64,000 nt of DNA from Amphibalanus amphitrite (Eukaryota > Arthropoda > Thecostraca > Balanomorpha > Balanidae). Location of the stretch: contig NW_024882208.1 in assembly GCF_019059575.1 (NCBI RefSeq), positions 307,400 through 371,399 on the forward strand. Reading direction: 5' to 3'. The translations under genes were made by a program, and so were the position numbers. Below, piece after piece: positions 23,926-37,051 of the stretch (position 1 is the first letter of the stretch; every line of letters starts with the position of its first letter). The notes under the pieces were generated by a model, which saw nothing but the letters and a program-made list of their open reading frames with translations, made no database searches and was not told the origin of the DNA.

Positions 23926-25296
23926 TCAGGCCGCCGACTTTTTCTGTTTCTTTTTGGCCGAGCTCTGTTTCGATCCGAGCTCGGCGATCCGTTCGTCCAC
24001 CTGATGAATGAGCTCCTCGAAATCGCTCTGAAATCGAACGGCACTCGGTTATTGCCAAAAACAATGACGAATGCATACAAAACATTCGAAATGAAAAAAA
24101 AAACATACAATGCTTCGTTTTATCGTCCTTATGCGAGAATTGCATGCTCACTGCTCAGTGTACGGTCCGAAGCCACATACCTAAGCTTTTTATCGTATTT
24201 CATTTTCGAGAGATTATGCTAATCCACGGCGAGTACCTTGCTACATCTACACAGCAAAATACCGCGACATATAACCAAAAGAAATCCTTAAAGTTATAGG
24301 GCAGAGATGCACCAGCTTAGTCCGCCACACTTATCAATGCTCACCTGAGAATACATGAGCTGAAGTTTGAGCCCCTCGAGTTTGGAGCCGGGCTTTCTGA
24401 GCAGCTCGGCGGCATCCTCCAGACAGTAGACCACGCTCTCGGAGGGGTTATCGACCTGCCGACGGGTCAGAGGTCAGTGCAGGGTCAGAGGGTATTACAG
24501 AGATCAGCGTTCGGTCAGCAAGGCTGAAGATTAATAACAAACCGCCGGTGAAACACGGTTGAAAGAAAATTAGGGAAAAGTCAATTCCTGTCCCACAGCC
24601 AGATCAGAGTCGATCTAGGTCGAAAAAGAGGAGTTTTAGGGCCGTCTGCTGAATCGAGCGTATTTCAATACCTAGTCAAAGAGACGGAGAGCGGAGCAGA
24701 CACATCACAGCCAAGTCCCCCACAGTCAGAGTCAATCCAAGAGTCACAGTGCCGCGCAGACTCACCATGGCGGAGTAGAGCGTCCTCCTACAGACGTCGC
24801 ACTCCTTGTCGTCCTCCTCGAGCGCCGCCGACTTGCGCGACCGGCCCCCCTTCTTGGCCGATATCTTCACCGGGTCGGTGATGCCTGAAACCGGGAGAGA
24901 ATAAATACTACCGTCTGATCACGCAACGGGTTCAAAGTCGTTTAGCGTTAACATATACCGAGCAAGAAAATGTCCTATAAAACAGACGCACAAAGCATGG
25001 GATCAGCTGACATCACCAATCAACTGAACAATAATGTTTGATATAGCTAGCCCAACTCATGATAATTGATAACACAAGGACCCCTTCCACCCTCCCATCC
25101 CCCATTACGCCTCTGTTCGCCCTCCGTCCGTACCGAGCTGCTGGAGTCGCTGTTGCTGCTCGTGCTGCTGCCGCTGCAGGTCGAGCAGCAGCGGCTGACA
25201 GCGGGCCAGGGCCTCGAGCGAAGCGCGCGGGTCAGAGCAGACGCCCAGCACCAGCCGGTCCAGCGAGAACACGCCCGGCTCGCCGCTCAACTTCAG
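23926..25296 (-). CDS. JARID2: JARID2 C-terminal coiled-coil and zinc-finger remnant
   Basis: Exon 25296-25134 encodes [10 protein letters not shown] followed by a Q/R/L-rich helix. Exon 24884-24766 is basic and ends at [12 protein letters not shown]. Exon 24455-24345 gives [12 protein letters not shown], aligning with the VVFCLECALRHV part of the C5HC2 finger, but with Asp replacing a zinc-ligand Cys. The last exon (24027-23926) ends in a lysine-rich tail, stop TGA at 23928-23926. The finger is shorter than in vertebrates and probably binds fewer zinc ions. All joins are GT-AG and in phase. Confidence 0.85.
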
Positions 25297-28200
25297 CTGC
25301 GGGTGGACGGGCGGGAGAGAGGGTTTTATCACTGCATCCTGCTGAGTGAGATCTGAGACGCCATCAAATCATCGCAGCGGCATGGAAACATATTACCAAT
25401 AGACTAAAACTCTCTGATGCAGTGCTAAATGGAACCAAGAGGAAAAACGCACTTCCATTCAAACAACTAACTGAGCCTTTACACAACTCGGATCTGCTAT
25501 CCCACCTACCAAGAAGCTCCTTTCACACACAAATTTATACCTTCTAACGTAAAACGCAATGATCTATCAGCATCTGGGTATTCACCGTCATAATATCCCA
25601 CGAATCCTACCATCCCCACTTCCACTGGGTCGATCTCCGTTCCTCTGTGACAGGGGACAGGGGACACTAACGGTTTCTCATTTCAATCACGCACCTTATC
25701 GTAGACGTCAGTGGCGGAGGCGAGCCAGTCGGGCGTGGCGAAGAACACCGACTCGGAGAGCGTGTAGCCGGTGCCGACCGAGGCCGTGAAGGCGCGGGGG
25801 AACGAGACGACAAACTCGCCCGGCTGCTGCACGGCGCGAGCCACAGGAACGCTGCGGGACCGAGCGGGGTCAGGTCAGGGCGGCAGGTGAGGGACAAAAA
25901 CAGTCAGCCACCGGCACGCCAAGGGTGGGGGGAGCGGGGACAGGGCAGTGATGATGGGTCGGTGGTACCGGAGCGCTGAGGGGACACGGGGACGACGGAC
26001 AGATACAAATCAAGGCCCTTTGACATCGTACGTACAGAGTACCGAGTGCACACCTTTCTGTCGGTAGACACCGGTCGTGTCATAAGTCGCTGTGTCACTT
26101 TCACACGTCATGTGTCGAGTATCACGTGTGAGGTGCCAGTGTCGCAGTACGTACCCCCGGTCAGCCAGCAGGTCGGGCGGTCGTGTCAGTGTCAGTCTCG
26201 GTGTCAGAGTGTCAGTACGTACCCCCTATCAGCCAGCAGGTCGGGCGGCACCATGGCCGTATCGGAGGGTAGCCACACGGGGTGCTGTCGCAGGTATCCG
26301 GGCATCAGTTCGGTGAGCTCCCGGCGCAGCGCCTCGCCGCCCGAGGCCGGCACAGAGTACCACACCTGGAACAGCGGGGGAAGCGATGTCAGTCTAGGCC
26401 TGAGACGGCTGGGGCGAGAAAAGACACCAGTGTTGAATAAACGGCGCCATTCCATGGAGTGGTACTGTCGACCTATACAGCAGCGACTAGTACGAAGTTG
26501 AGGAGATACTGTCATGGCACATGTTTTATTGCATTGCCAGCCGGAAATGGTTACTTCACTGATGCCTCTTCTAAGCTGCGCACATATTTGGGGATGTGAG
26601 TTTACCAACCTTTGACGCCCCGGTGTGGAGGTACTCTATCCAGGGCAGCGAGTGCGGGTCCGAGTACCAGCAGCCGGTGGTGAACGCCATCGACATGTGC
26701 ACAGTCGGTACAGTCACACCTGCAGGGGGATAAAACACGATCAGTTGCTCAGTGGTCAGTCTGGGAAATGTGGGACTTTCGAGGAGCGAACAAGTAATTA
26801 ATCACTTACACGAACTATGATGCATTACTGATGAGCCATTATTTCTGGCGTTCGAGGGAGAGGTTTCGAGCAGCTGTAATAGTTCATTCTCATGAAAATA
26901 AAGCAGCAACAGCAGCAGCATATAAGCCTAGCACCGGAAACCCATTGAACTTCAGTAAGAACCAAAACTTTGTCTATAAGGAGACTCACCCATGACCTGT
27001 CCCATGGAGCGCAGGATCGACCCCGGGTTGTTGCTGAGCACCTTCAGGTTCCAGGCGAGCCGCGAGGTCTGCGACTTTTTGTCACAGACGAAGCCGTAGC
27101 TCTGCGCGCCGCAGTCGACGCTGCCCGAGTACACGCAGATGTGCCGGTCCCGCTCGTTCACCACCTGAGCGGATGGGGAGGGTCGGGGTTAGTTGAGCGC
27201 TGGTGGAAGATACGGTAGAGTTATCGGTATGGTTGACAGATAGCAGGGTTTAGCCAGGTGGTGACAGATTCTGACAGGACGATGACAGGTTGTGACAGGC
27301 GACTGGCAAACTAGTCAGTTACCGACAGGCTCTAAATAATATGACAAGCTCCGCAGCGTGTTGAGACTGATTGACAGCAGTCAGCCAGAGCCGAGTGTGG
27401 GCAACATTTGAATGGATCTAGGAGAACTGACAGGGAAAGCTCAATACGACCGCAAAATTACGAGTAAAAGTTTTCATTTGACAGATTACGGTCACTGATC
27501 CACGGGTTACATCCGACCATTGAACTCTCTGCCGATGTTACTCAATCTGTGTGATGGTCCACATACCTTCCAGTACTCATCCTCGACCAGTTCCGGTTTC
27601 GGGTCACTCTGCTTGAACAGCAGCGAGGCGGTGTTCCTCGCCACGCGGTAGAAGGCGCCCAGGCTGACCGTTTTACCCTGCGGAATACGAACGGGAAGAC
27701 AATTACCTGTCAGTAATGCGACACAACCACGATATCTAGCACAATTCACATATTAACTCAGCTGGGCATGTAAAACACACAGCACATAAGGCATAAACAT
27801 AAACCAGATATGAGATAGGCACCCACAGCCAGCAGAAAAGCAGCACCCTGTCTAGATACCAACCACGAAAAAAGATAACCTTTACACATTGCCCCCATGA
27901 TATCATAAGCACTTACGACGCCGATATATGCCCACACATTTGACCCGTCTCCGAATCCCAGGCCCGCCCCCGATTCCCTCTCCCGTACCTTGACGATGCA
28001 CTCTGCGGCGTCGTCGTCATCCTCGTCACTGTCCTGTTCGTCCTCGTCGTCGGTCTGCAGCTGCCGGCAGCGGGCCTGCTGCTCGCGCCGGTGCCAGTCC
28101 GTCTCCACCTCCGTGCGCAGGCGCTTCCTCTCGTCTGAGAATATGGGGTGGCATGGAAAGCGTTGCTGTTATTATAGAACGTTCATTGCGAGACATTGTT

Positions 28201-31200
28201 TGCTGTCACGAAGGAGGGAGTTTAAGACGTGAGCAGGCTAGTTATTAAATGCTATAAGCATTCATATCACGATGAATGTTCTCAAGTAATATTCTGAGGC
28301 AAAATTAATTTTCGTCTTCTGGTTTTCGCACACGAATCAAGACAGCCTTTTATTTTTCTACTTTATTTTTTTTTTGTGTGTAGCGACAACTAGCCCTATG
28401 CTGTTACACTACTAACTTCACCCGACCTCCAACATCGACCAAGTTGTCACGCTACCTCCCACCTTCCTAGATCGTTCCTCCGCTTTCTTACCTTCCGTGA
28501 GCATGGTGTACCCGACCAGGTACTTGAGGTAGATCTGCTCCAGTTTGACCGCCCGGTCCTGCGCGCACTTGGGCATGTGGATCAGATCGGCCACGGCCGG
28601 CCAGCGTCGGCCGGCGATCACGTCGTTGAGCCCTCCGAGTCTCTGCACGGTGTGGTAGAGGCCCGGCAGGTCGATCTCCATGCCGCCCACCAGCGGCAGG
28701 TCGTCCATGTCGATCTGCTGCTGCTCCAGGTACCGCCGGATGGCCAGCAGCTCGCGGAAGTTGGGCCCCCACCGGCGGAACACCTTGTGCACGTAGTGGT
28801 TGTACGCCACGAAACGCATGTCGTCGTCCACGCGGCATTCGGGCTGGGGAAAGGCGGGCAGAGGACGCGCTTAGAATACGGTAGGGAGCAGTCAACAAAC
28901 AAACATCGAGACACTCAGGTCCTAGTTGACTAAATGCCAGGCCACCACCAATATCAGTTTCCTGTGGTCTGTGTGGCATACGTGAAGTACCTTCCTCTAG
29001 AGGCGGCGATCCATGCTATTAAAATGAACAACCAGTCCCCATTAAAAGCTTTCAAACCATCCAACTGAAGAAACGAGCCCTCAGCCCACACCCCAGACAG
29101 TAAATGTTTCACGAAGTCTAATACCTTGAATCCTGGCGGCGGCACCACGCGGCAGAGCCCGTACTGTTCGGCCTCGGGTCTGATTTTCTCGATGTAGCGG
29201 AGCGGGTCGGAGAACTCCTTCTCGGTGGGACGGAACACGGGCACCTCCTGGAGCACGCCCAGCTCCATCGTGGACACCTTCCGCGCCCGCCTGACGTACG
29301 GGAAGGGAGAGAGGGTCAGGTGAGACATGGGGACAGTTAGAGCAGTTCACTGGCGAGCTCGAGACCGTCAACGGAGGCTACATGAGAAATATGGTTGGTT
29401 TGTGGAAGAGGAATTGGACTAATTTGTGCACTTAGAGTCATAGCAGGACATGTGTGTCAACTAATGGAATTTAAATAATCAATAAATACTGCACGAGTGG
29501 AGCCAAGTATTACTGAAAAAAGCAAGAATAGCAAGCAAGTTACAAACATCACCTCTTCCTTCGTGTGACGATCTCACTCACTTGGCTGGCGCGGGGCTCT
29601 GCGAGGACCTCCTGCTCTGCGGCGTCGACTCCCTGCCAGAGTCCTCCTCGCGGTCGAACCGGCGCCTCCCGCGTGCCGCCGGCGACATTGGAGACGCCGC
29701 CGAGAGCCGCTCCGCATCCGAGGACGACGAGGCCGCCTCGTCACCGGTCTTCTTCTTACCGCGCGCGGCGGAGGTAGGAGGCCGGCCGGCCGGACTGGAC
29801 TTGGGAGAGGGTTTGGGAACTGGTGTGGGTCGGTCGGAGGATTTGGATGAGGGTTTGGGTGTGGGTTTTGTGGCAGCGGGTGTGGAGGGGGTCTCTGATG
29901 AGGTTGAGGTTGCTGGACTAGCGGTCGCGGCTGACACTGATGCAGCCTTCTTGGCGGACGGAGCTGTCTTGGAAGACGGCGTCTTCTCAGCGGGTCGTTT
30001 CTGCGGTCGGCTCTCCGTTTTTCCGCTGCCTGCAGTCTCCACCGCCGCCGCAGTACTGGTGGCTCCTGAACTGCTCGTCAGAGGCGGTACCACGGCAGGA
30101 GACGGCGCCGCAGTCGCAGCTGGAGCGGCGGGGACCTTCTGAGACGGGACGGAGGGCTGGGCTCGTACCTCTGAAACCGGTGGCAAGGGTCCCGCGGTGA
30201 CGGTGCTGGCACTTGGCTTCTCCGTAGTCGCTGCAGGCCGGGCGGGAGTCCGCGGTGGAGCGGCTAACGCTAGTGTCTGGGCCGCGCCCGCGGCTGATCC
30301 ACGGACCGGCGCCGCCGGGACCGCTGGTTGGACAGGGACGGCGGCCTGAGGGGGACGATGAGTGGGGACGGGGACGGGGACGGACGGCGCCGGAGCGGGG
30401 GCTGAGACCGGCGCTGGGGGAGGTACCCGGGGCGGTACAGCAGAGATCTGTACCGGTAGTGCGCGGGACGCCGGTGGTACGGGCAGAGGGTGAGCCGGAG
30501 CCCCCGCCGCCGCCGCCAGGGACCGCGCCGCCGCCGGGGATACCACGTTGGCTGACCGGGACGGCGTGGCGCTGGCCGGCCGTGAGGAGGGAGCCGTGGC
30601 CGCCGCGGAGCTAGTGACGGTCGGCGCCGAGGTGGGTCGGGTCGTCACCGCCAGCGAGCGGGCCGAGTGGGCCGGTGACCAGGGAGCGGGGCCGAGCGGG
30701 CCCGCGGCACCGGCAGCTGACCGGCCCGGCACCGAGCGGTCCCTGGACGGCGCCATCGGCACGGGCGCCACCGGGACCCTCCCGGGCGCGGGCGGCACCA
30801 CTGGCAGCGGAACCTTGACGTCGGCCGGCGAGCCGGCGCCGCCGTCCGCCCTGCCGGCCACCGCCGGGGCCGGAGCGAACGCCGCTGCCTGCCTGAGCTG
30901 GGCGCGCACCGCCGCCTTGCTGTCGACCGGAGAGGTGAGCGGCGTGGGGACGCGCGGCAGCGGCAGCGGCGGCGGCGGCGGCTCGAGCCGGGCCGGCGGC
31001 GCACTCAGCACCGCCACACCGGTGCCGTGCAGCTGAGAAGCGCCCAGCAGCGCCAGTCGCGGCGCGAACGGAGACGCGCCGGCCAGCAGCGGGCCAGAGT
31101 AGGGCAGCGGGTAGTGCAGTGGAGGCGCCGCGCTGCTCGCCGGCAGACGGATCAGGCCCGGCGGCGGCACGCGCGAGGCGAACCGCGCCGCCGCGCTGGT

Positions 31201-34200
31201 GGCGGCGTCGGCGCTCCGCCGCCAGTCGGCCACCGAGCCGCCGTGCGGGTGGACGGGTTTGATGGGCGCGAGTCGGTCGGCGGGCGCGGGGGCCGAGGAG
31301 GCGGCTCCGGCGGACCAGGTGGCGGGCGCCAGTGGCCGTTTGCCGGCCGGCGGAGTCTGCAGCAGCGGGTACTGGCCGGCGCCGTACGAGCCGCTGGCCA
31401 GAGAGCCGGCGGCGAACAGACCGGCTGCGCCCAGCTGGTACTGCACCTGGCAGAGGAGGCGGCGGCGTGTCACACAAACGGAATACACAGGTGGGATGAA
31501 ATAATTCAGCAAAACGTTACATTCAGAAAAAATGATTATTACTGGAGAGTGTAATAGCCGACCCAATGATGCAGCGATCGCCAAAGACTTCATTCAGCTT
31601 TAGGAACGTTAAAAGAACCTCACTTACGGTCTCAACCATCACATATCCCCTCACCTGCTGGAAGCGCGGCTGTGGCGCCGCCGTCGGCTGCGGCTGCGGC
31701 GGCTGCAGCTGGTGCTGGACCAGGCCGGGCGGCGGCTGCACGCTGCAGCGAGGCGCCGTCACCGACACCAGCTGCAGCGGCCGGCCGCCCACCTCACCGC
31801 CTCCCACCGGGTACGGAGGCCGCAGCAGAGACACCGGCATGATGAGACGCGGCGCGGCCGCCAACAGCGGCTGGGAGACGGCAGAGGCCGCCAGCGGCTG
31901 GCTGGCGCGCTGGGCCAGCGGCTGTGCCAGAGAGTGGACCGGGGGCTGCGCCAGAGAGTGGACCGGGGGCTGCGCCAGAGAGTGTACCAGAGGCTGGGCG
32001 ATGGGCTGCACGGCGGGCTGAAGTGTAGCCTGGGCAGCAGGCTGGACAGGACGCTGAGCTGTTGACTGGACGGGAGGCTGAGTCACTAACTGAGCTGGGG
32101 GCTGAGTCGCCGGCTGGACGGAAGACTCTGCCGCTGTCTGAGTCGTCTGAGGTTGACTCGGAGCCGTCACCACCGCCTGTACCGGCGGCTGGGAGACAGC
32201 CGGAGACTCTGACGGCGGGTCCCGCCGCTGGGCCGGCGACTGGGTCGATCCCTCGGCAGCGCCCTCCGGCGGCCCGGGCCGTCCCTGTCCGCCGGACGGC
32301 GGCCGCTGTGGCGCCCCCGACCCTCCCCGGGCCGGCTGCGGTGACAACCCGCCGGCGCTGGACTCCGCTGCCGCCGCCGTCGGCTCCTCGGTCTGACTCT
32401 GCACGGAGCAGTCTGTTTGCTGCGCCGCCGCCGCCTGGGTCTGCGTGCCCGAGGAGACGTCCGCGGGCGGCACCTCCTCGTCCATGTTGACCTGGATGGC
32501 GATGGTGCAGGTGGAGCGCTCGGGCGCCGCCGGCGGCTTGTCCTCGCTCGTCGACGTCGCCTCCGAGACGGTCTTCACGGCGTCGCTCGACTGGCGCAGG
32601 GATGTGAGCGAGGAGAGGTTCTCGTCCGAATCGAACTCGTACACGCCCATGGCCGGCCGGGAGTCGGCCAGCGAGCCGCCGGAGCGAGCCGCTCCGCCCC
32701 GCCGCTGGGTCAGACGACTGATCCTCCGCTGCGCTGACTCCTTCAGTTTGGACAGGAACGAACCGTCTGTCGATTTCGACGAGACGCTCTTTTTCTTAGT
32801 CGGCGTGTGCCGTGCGCTACTGGACGGCGATGAGGGCCGAGGTCGCTTCTTCTGGGTCCGATCGCTTGACTCGCGGTCGGTTGAGTGCCGTGTGACCGAC
32901 GACTCCCTCTTCAGACCGCTCTTGGCTCCCGGCGGCGGGGTGGCCGTGCCGGCGCCTGCCTCCACCGCGGTCGAGGACGCCTCCCGTCTCTCCACGGTGG
33001 GTCTCCGCTCGGCGGAGGCGGCGCGGGGCGCGCTGCTGCCCGCGGTACTGGACACCGCCGGCGCGGTGTTCGGAGTGGACCGCTCGGCGTCACTGGGTCT
33101 GGCCGGCTGCCGGGACCGAGGTCTGATCACGCTGATCAGATCATCGTCCGTGTCCGTATCGATAATGTCGTACGAGAAGAACGCCTCGCTGCGCTTCCGG
33201 AGTGTGCGGCGCGGTTTGTCGGCGGACGGAGGTGGCGGCGGCGAGGCGCGCTCCTCGCTGCTGGAGGTATGCGCCGGCGCGCGGCGACGGCTGGCCGGCC
33301 GCTCCTCCGTGCCGCTGCTGCTGTCCTCCCAGCCGTGCCGGCCCGGCACGAACGCCCGCTTCCGGACGGCGCCGGCGATCGGCAGCGACTCGGGCCGCCG
33401 GGAGCGGGTCACCCGTCCCGACTGCTCGCTGTCCGAGCTGGCAGCGTCGGCCGGCGGCGGCGGCGGCGGCGTCTCCCACGAGCGGCGGCGCCCCGTCCCT
33501 GCTCCCGCCCGCAGCGGGCGCCGCGCCGCCGGCTCCTCCTCAGAGCTGGAGGACGGCGGGCGGCGCGGCGGCGGCGGCGCGCGGGCACTGCCGGAGCGGG
33601 GCGCCCGCCGGGGTGGTGGCGCCCGGCTCGACTCCGAGCTGCTCCCCTCCGATTCAGCGGGCTTGGACCGGCCCGGCTTACCATCCCGAGATTCCAGCTC
33701 CGAGTGAGACGCCGCGGGCACCGCTGCCCGACCGTTCGGCCTCTTCTTCGCCGAAATCGGTTTCGGGGATTCACCTTTGACAGAGCCGGGATCTGTTCTG
33801 CGCCGAACGTCACGAGCTGTCTTCGGCTTTTCCTTTTGATTCGATTTGCCTTCACTTTCATCTTCCGAACTAGAGACAGGCTTTTTCCTCTGACTAGATA
33901 CAGCGCGTTTCGGAGGATTTACCTTCTCTTTTTTGCTAGATTCATCCGATGAGACATTATTTCTTCTACTCGCTGGCGTACTATTCTTCTTGACAGCCGG
34001 TTTCGCTTCCGCTCCAGACTGTTTGGCTGGTCCCGGGGAGTCTTTGGGCACCTTACTGTCCGGCTGGCGGGTCTTTGCCTTGGCCTGCGCCGTTCGCTGG
34101 CGACTGGCCTCCCGGGTGGTGCTGCGGCTCGTCTCGGTCTCACTCTCCGAGGAGCTGGAGCCGGCCGTCCGGCGCGCCCTCCGCCGCTCCCTGGCCGCGG

Positions 34201-37051
34201 CCGGTACCGGAGTCCTGTCCCTCCCCGCGGCGGCCGAGCCCGGCCGGCGCGCCTGCCGCCAGCCGCGCCTCTCCCTGCCCCTCGGCGGCGCTCTCTCCTC
34301 CTCTTCCGAGCTGCTCTCGTCCTTCCGCGCCTCCTCTCTCGCCTGTTTGCTGGCCGGCTCCGGCGTCTTGTTCGCCTTCTTGGCCGCCGGTCGACCTGCC
34401 GTTCGGCCGGCCGGTGTTTTCTGTTCGGCCGGCGGGGTGCGGTCCGAGTCAGACTCTGCCGGCGGGAGGACGGTACCGTCTCGGAGCGTCCTCCCGGCCG
34501 GCGGCGCCTCATCCTCCTCCTCAGATTCCTCGGAGGAGGAAGAGGACTCCAGCGGTTGTACGCGGCGGCCGTCCCGCAGCGTGCGAGGACTGGCGGTCCG
34601 CTCGGCGGCCGGAGGCTCGTCATCATCACTGCGCGGTACGGGCTCCTCCACCCAGAACCAGAACTTGCTCTTGGAGCGGCTGGCCAGCGCCACCTTGGGC
34701 CGGGCGGGCGCGTCGCCGCCGGCCGTCCGGCGCTCGCTCCTCTCCGAGTCCGAGGGGTCGTCGTCGCTGCGCCGGCCAGGCCCGGAGTCTGCGCTCATCC
34801 AGGAGCGGCGCAGGGCGGGCGGTCTGCCGGGTGCCTCCCGACCCGACCTGGGGCGGGGAAAAACGGTCAGTCTTCTGATAACAATGGAGTTTATATAGGA
34901 TCGAGAAGTGACAGATATTTGATAGTCGGAAAATTATCGAGGCACTGCCATTTTACAGCAGCTTCAGGACATAAAAAATCGGTTTGGATTTACAGAATGC
35001 GAAAATCCTTCAGAGAAAAAATCGATTGCTGTGACAACCCTATAAACATTCGAACATCCCTCAACTCAAAGCATGTATGTATACAACACGTTGGTAGAAT
35101 CCCGTCCTCTGGACGCTCACCTGCCGGACTCGGCGCGTACTTTCCTCCTGTCCGCCTCCCTCCTCATTTTTCCCGCCATCTGCTGCCGCAGTCGCGCCCT
35201 CTGTCGGATCCTCGCCACCGCGTCGGTCGCCGGCCGGCGGGACCTGACCTGCGCCGCCGCCGCCGACCGCTCAGCCGCCGCCTTCGACGGCCGGCCGTCC
35301 GAGGCTGGCGGCGCGCCCGGCCGCGGTTTGGATGTCTCTGAGGCGCCCGGTCGGGGTTTGGACGTCTCGGCGCCGGCCGGCCGGGCCCGGGACGGAGCGC
35401 CGGAGCCGGCCGGTCGCTGTCGGGCGCCGCGCGCGATCTGGGCCCGCGTCAGCCGCGCGAACGGCCGCTGCTGTTTGAGCGTGGTCAGTTTGATGGCCGG
35501 TCCCGAGGACGGGTAGCGCAGGCTGCTCGATACCACCAGCCTGAGACGGGAGAGATGCAACGCGTCACCGGGGTGCACCGATTCAATCCAGTGCGAAGCT
35601 GTGCATTGTTCGGGGCACAGACTTCGGAGTAATAAAACATACGGACGGTTAATGCAACAACGGCGAACAATGAATATCTTAGCTTTGGTTGAGCCAAAAT
35701 AAACAAAAGTATACCTACGTAATGTCGAACAACTATTGACGAGCTCAGTCCTCTCAAACTACCCCTACAGTCTCCCCTCTGAGCCCACCTCTGCAGCATG
35801 CGCGCCTGCTTGTCCACCGCCTTCTGCGCCCGCAGCTTGGCCGACTGCGACTTCTTCTTGGCGATGAGGCTCGAGTGTGAGAGTTTGCGGAGCACCACCT
35901 GGGCACGCTTCAGCGCCGGCGCGACCTTCTCCGAGCGCGAGCTGGACACGGAGGAGGGAGAGTCGCGCGCCGACCGGCTGTGCAGCGCTGCAACGGCAAC
36001 ACGGGGAGCTCATGTGCCGGCTAAGGCCATATCAGTCCGTGAACAAGGTTTAGTTCATGTGTGCAAAAACGAAGAAGAATAAAGTTAGCTTCCAGTTTAG
36101 TTGAAAGGGTACTCAATACTCACCACTATTGTGCTTCTGAAAGAGCGGTTTTGTCGCCGACATTTTGACGTGCCCGTTCTGGCGGATCCCATTAGCACTC
36201 TTCTGATCCTGCAACACCGGAAAACCTCAATATTATTATCACCTCTACTCTACAGTTTACACACCCATAAATAAAGAACAAGACAGTAGTAAAATTTCAA
36301 TGCAACCACATCGAAAGCAAATCACGTCTATGAAGTAACAATTCCACTGCGCTCCCCCGCTGCACACTAACCTTGGCGCGCGCGTTGGCTCCGGCGCGGC
36401 CGGGCGAGCCCTCGTGCCCAGCGGCCGCCGAGGAGCGGGCGGGTCGCCCCGCCCGACTGCCGCTGCTGCCCGGCAGAGGCGGGTGGTTGAACCGCTCTAG
36501 GTGTGCCGGTAATCGAGACGTGCCTGGGGGAGCCGACGAGGGGTTAACATCATATGGTGGTCTGCATGGGATGAGCTTCAGAAGTCGGGGGTGTTGTGGA
36601 AGAAATATATACCGCTAGCTTATTTCTTCAAAAATACTGTTCAACTTTTTCAGTTTGAAACCCGATTGGATACTGGAGGCCGCAAATCACAACACAAAAC
36701 GTTATCCCTTCCTGATGCTTTCGGCCCCGGGATAATTTCGAAACGTTCCACATTCCACTTCTAATCTCCGAATCAGCGCACTTGTCGACGCCGCCGGTTA
36801 CCTCTGAAGCAGAGGAAGGTGATGAAGTCCTCAGTCTTGGGCAGCGGCCCGTCGGGCGGCAGCGGCGCCGGCGACGGCGGTCGGGAGGAGGCCGCCGGCG
36901 GCGACGGCGGCGCAGAGCCCGCGCACGGCGTGGCCACGCCCTGCGCAAACTTGCGCTGCGCGAACACCTTGCGTTTGCTGAGCAGCGGCGACTCTGGGGA
37001 CGGCGCGCTGGCCGTGCGGTCGCGCACTGTGTCGCGCTTGGAGCGCGGCAT
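23926..37051 (-). CDS. JARID2: JARID2 (Jumonji), PRC2 accessory protein, 19 coding exons
   Basis: Exons on the minus strand: 37051-36802, 36523-36372, 36208-36124, 35987-35789, 35540-35121, 34847-31655, 31446-29582, 29290-29125, 28843-28492, 28134-27989, 27677-27567, 27164-26990, 26719-26610, 26365-26223, 25851-25695, 25296-25134, 24884-24766, 24455-24345, 24027-23926. They total 8019 nt with every phase matching, giving 2672 aa, about twice the vertebrate length. Diagnostic matches: AQRKFAQ and [13 protein letters not shown] near the N-terminus, then JmjN, ARID, a JmjC lacking iron ligands, and a degenerate C-terminal zinc finger. In animals JARID2 recruits and tunes PRC2 (H3K27 methylation) in the nucleus. 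The ATG at 37051 lies in a good context (GCGGCCATG) soon after an acceptor, so a non-coding exon should lie upstream. An additional coding exon there cannot be excluded. Confidence 0.93.
25695..27677 (-). CDS. JARID2: JARID2 JmjC domain exons (pseudo-demethylase)
   Basis: Five exons: 27677-27567 ([18 protein letters not shown]), 27164-26990, 26719-26610, 26365-26223 and 25851-25695. They align across the JmjC fold, e.g. [14 protein letters not shown]-like [16 protein letters not shown], and [19 protein letters not shown]. Active JmjC demethylases bind iron through HxD/E and a later H. In KDM5 the site reads CWHIED; here it is CWYSDP, so the first His is Tyr. The later His position, after the PRAF/PRAY block, is Thr. 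The enzyme should therefore be inactive, as known for JARID2. Near 26.15-26.22 kb the donor region of exon 26365-26223 is partly duplicated within the following intron. Confidence 0.9.
26148..26235 (-). repeat. Duplicated donor of a JARID2 JmjC exon
   Basis: On the gene strand, the exon end CGACCTGCTGGCTGA plus donor GGGGGTACGTACTG occurs at 26245-26211 (genuine) and again at about 26176-26148, about 70 bp into the intron. The second copy keeps a usable GTACGT. Confidence 0.65.
28492..29290 (-). CDS. JARID2: JARID2 JmjN and ARID exons
   Basis: Exon 29290-29125 encodes the JmjN domain ([20 protein letters not shown], then the [10 protein letters not shown] block). It joins in phase 0 to exon 28843-28492, which encodes the ARID DNA-binding domain, including [40 protein letters not shown] and LGGLNDV. 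The upstream exon ends at 29582 in phase 2 (AA|GTGAGT), which restores the JmjN frame. Gene order and intron positions match an animal JARID2. Confidence 0.93.
29582..34847 (-). CDS. JARID2: JARID2 giant disordered region (two large exons)
   Basis: Exon 34847-31655 (3193 nt) encodes a low-complexity chain rich in S, E, R, K and P, with many acidic SSSSEEE runs in the first half and Q/P-rich repeats ([13 protein letters not shown], at about 31.9-32.1 kb) in the second. Exon 31446-29582 (1865 nt) continues with A/P/S-rich sequence and ends in a basic, serine-rich tail. The exons join in phase 0 (CAGCAG|GTGCAG). Together they supply about 1,686 residues with no recognisable fold. In vertebrates the equivalent region carries nucleosome- and RNA-binding patches; no specific equivalent can be aligned here. 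The open frames on the opposite strand are shadows caused by GC-rich codons. Confidence 0.82.

Noticed and set aside
32445..34898. Plus-strand frames of 420, 355, 321 and 267 aa
   Set aside because: Shadows of the GC-rich JARID2 disordered exons on the minus strand.
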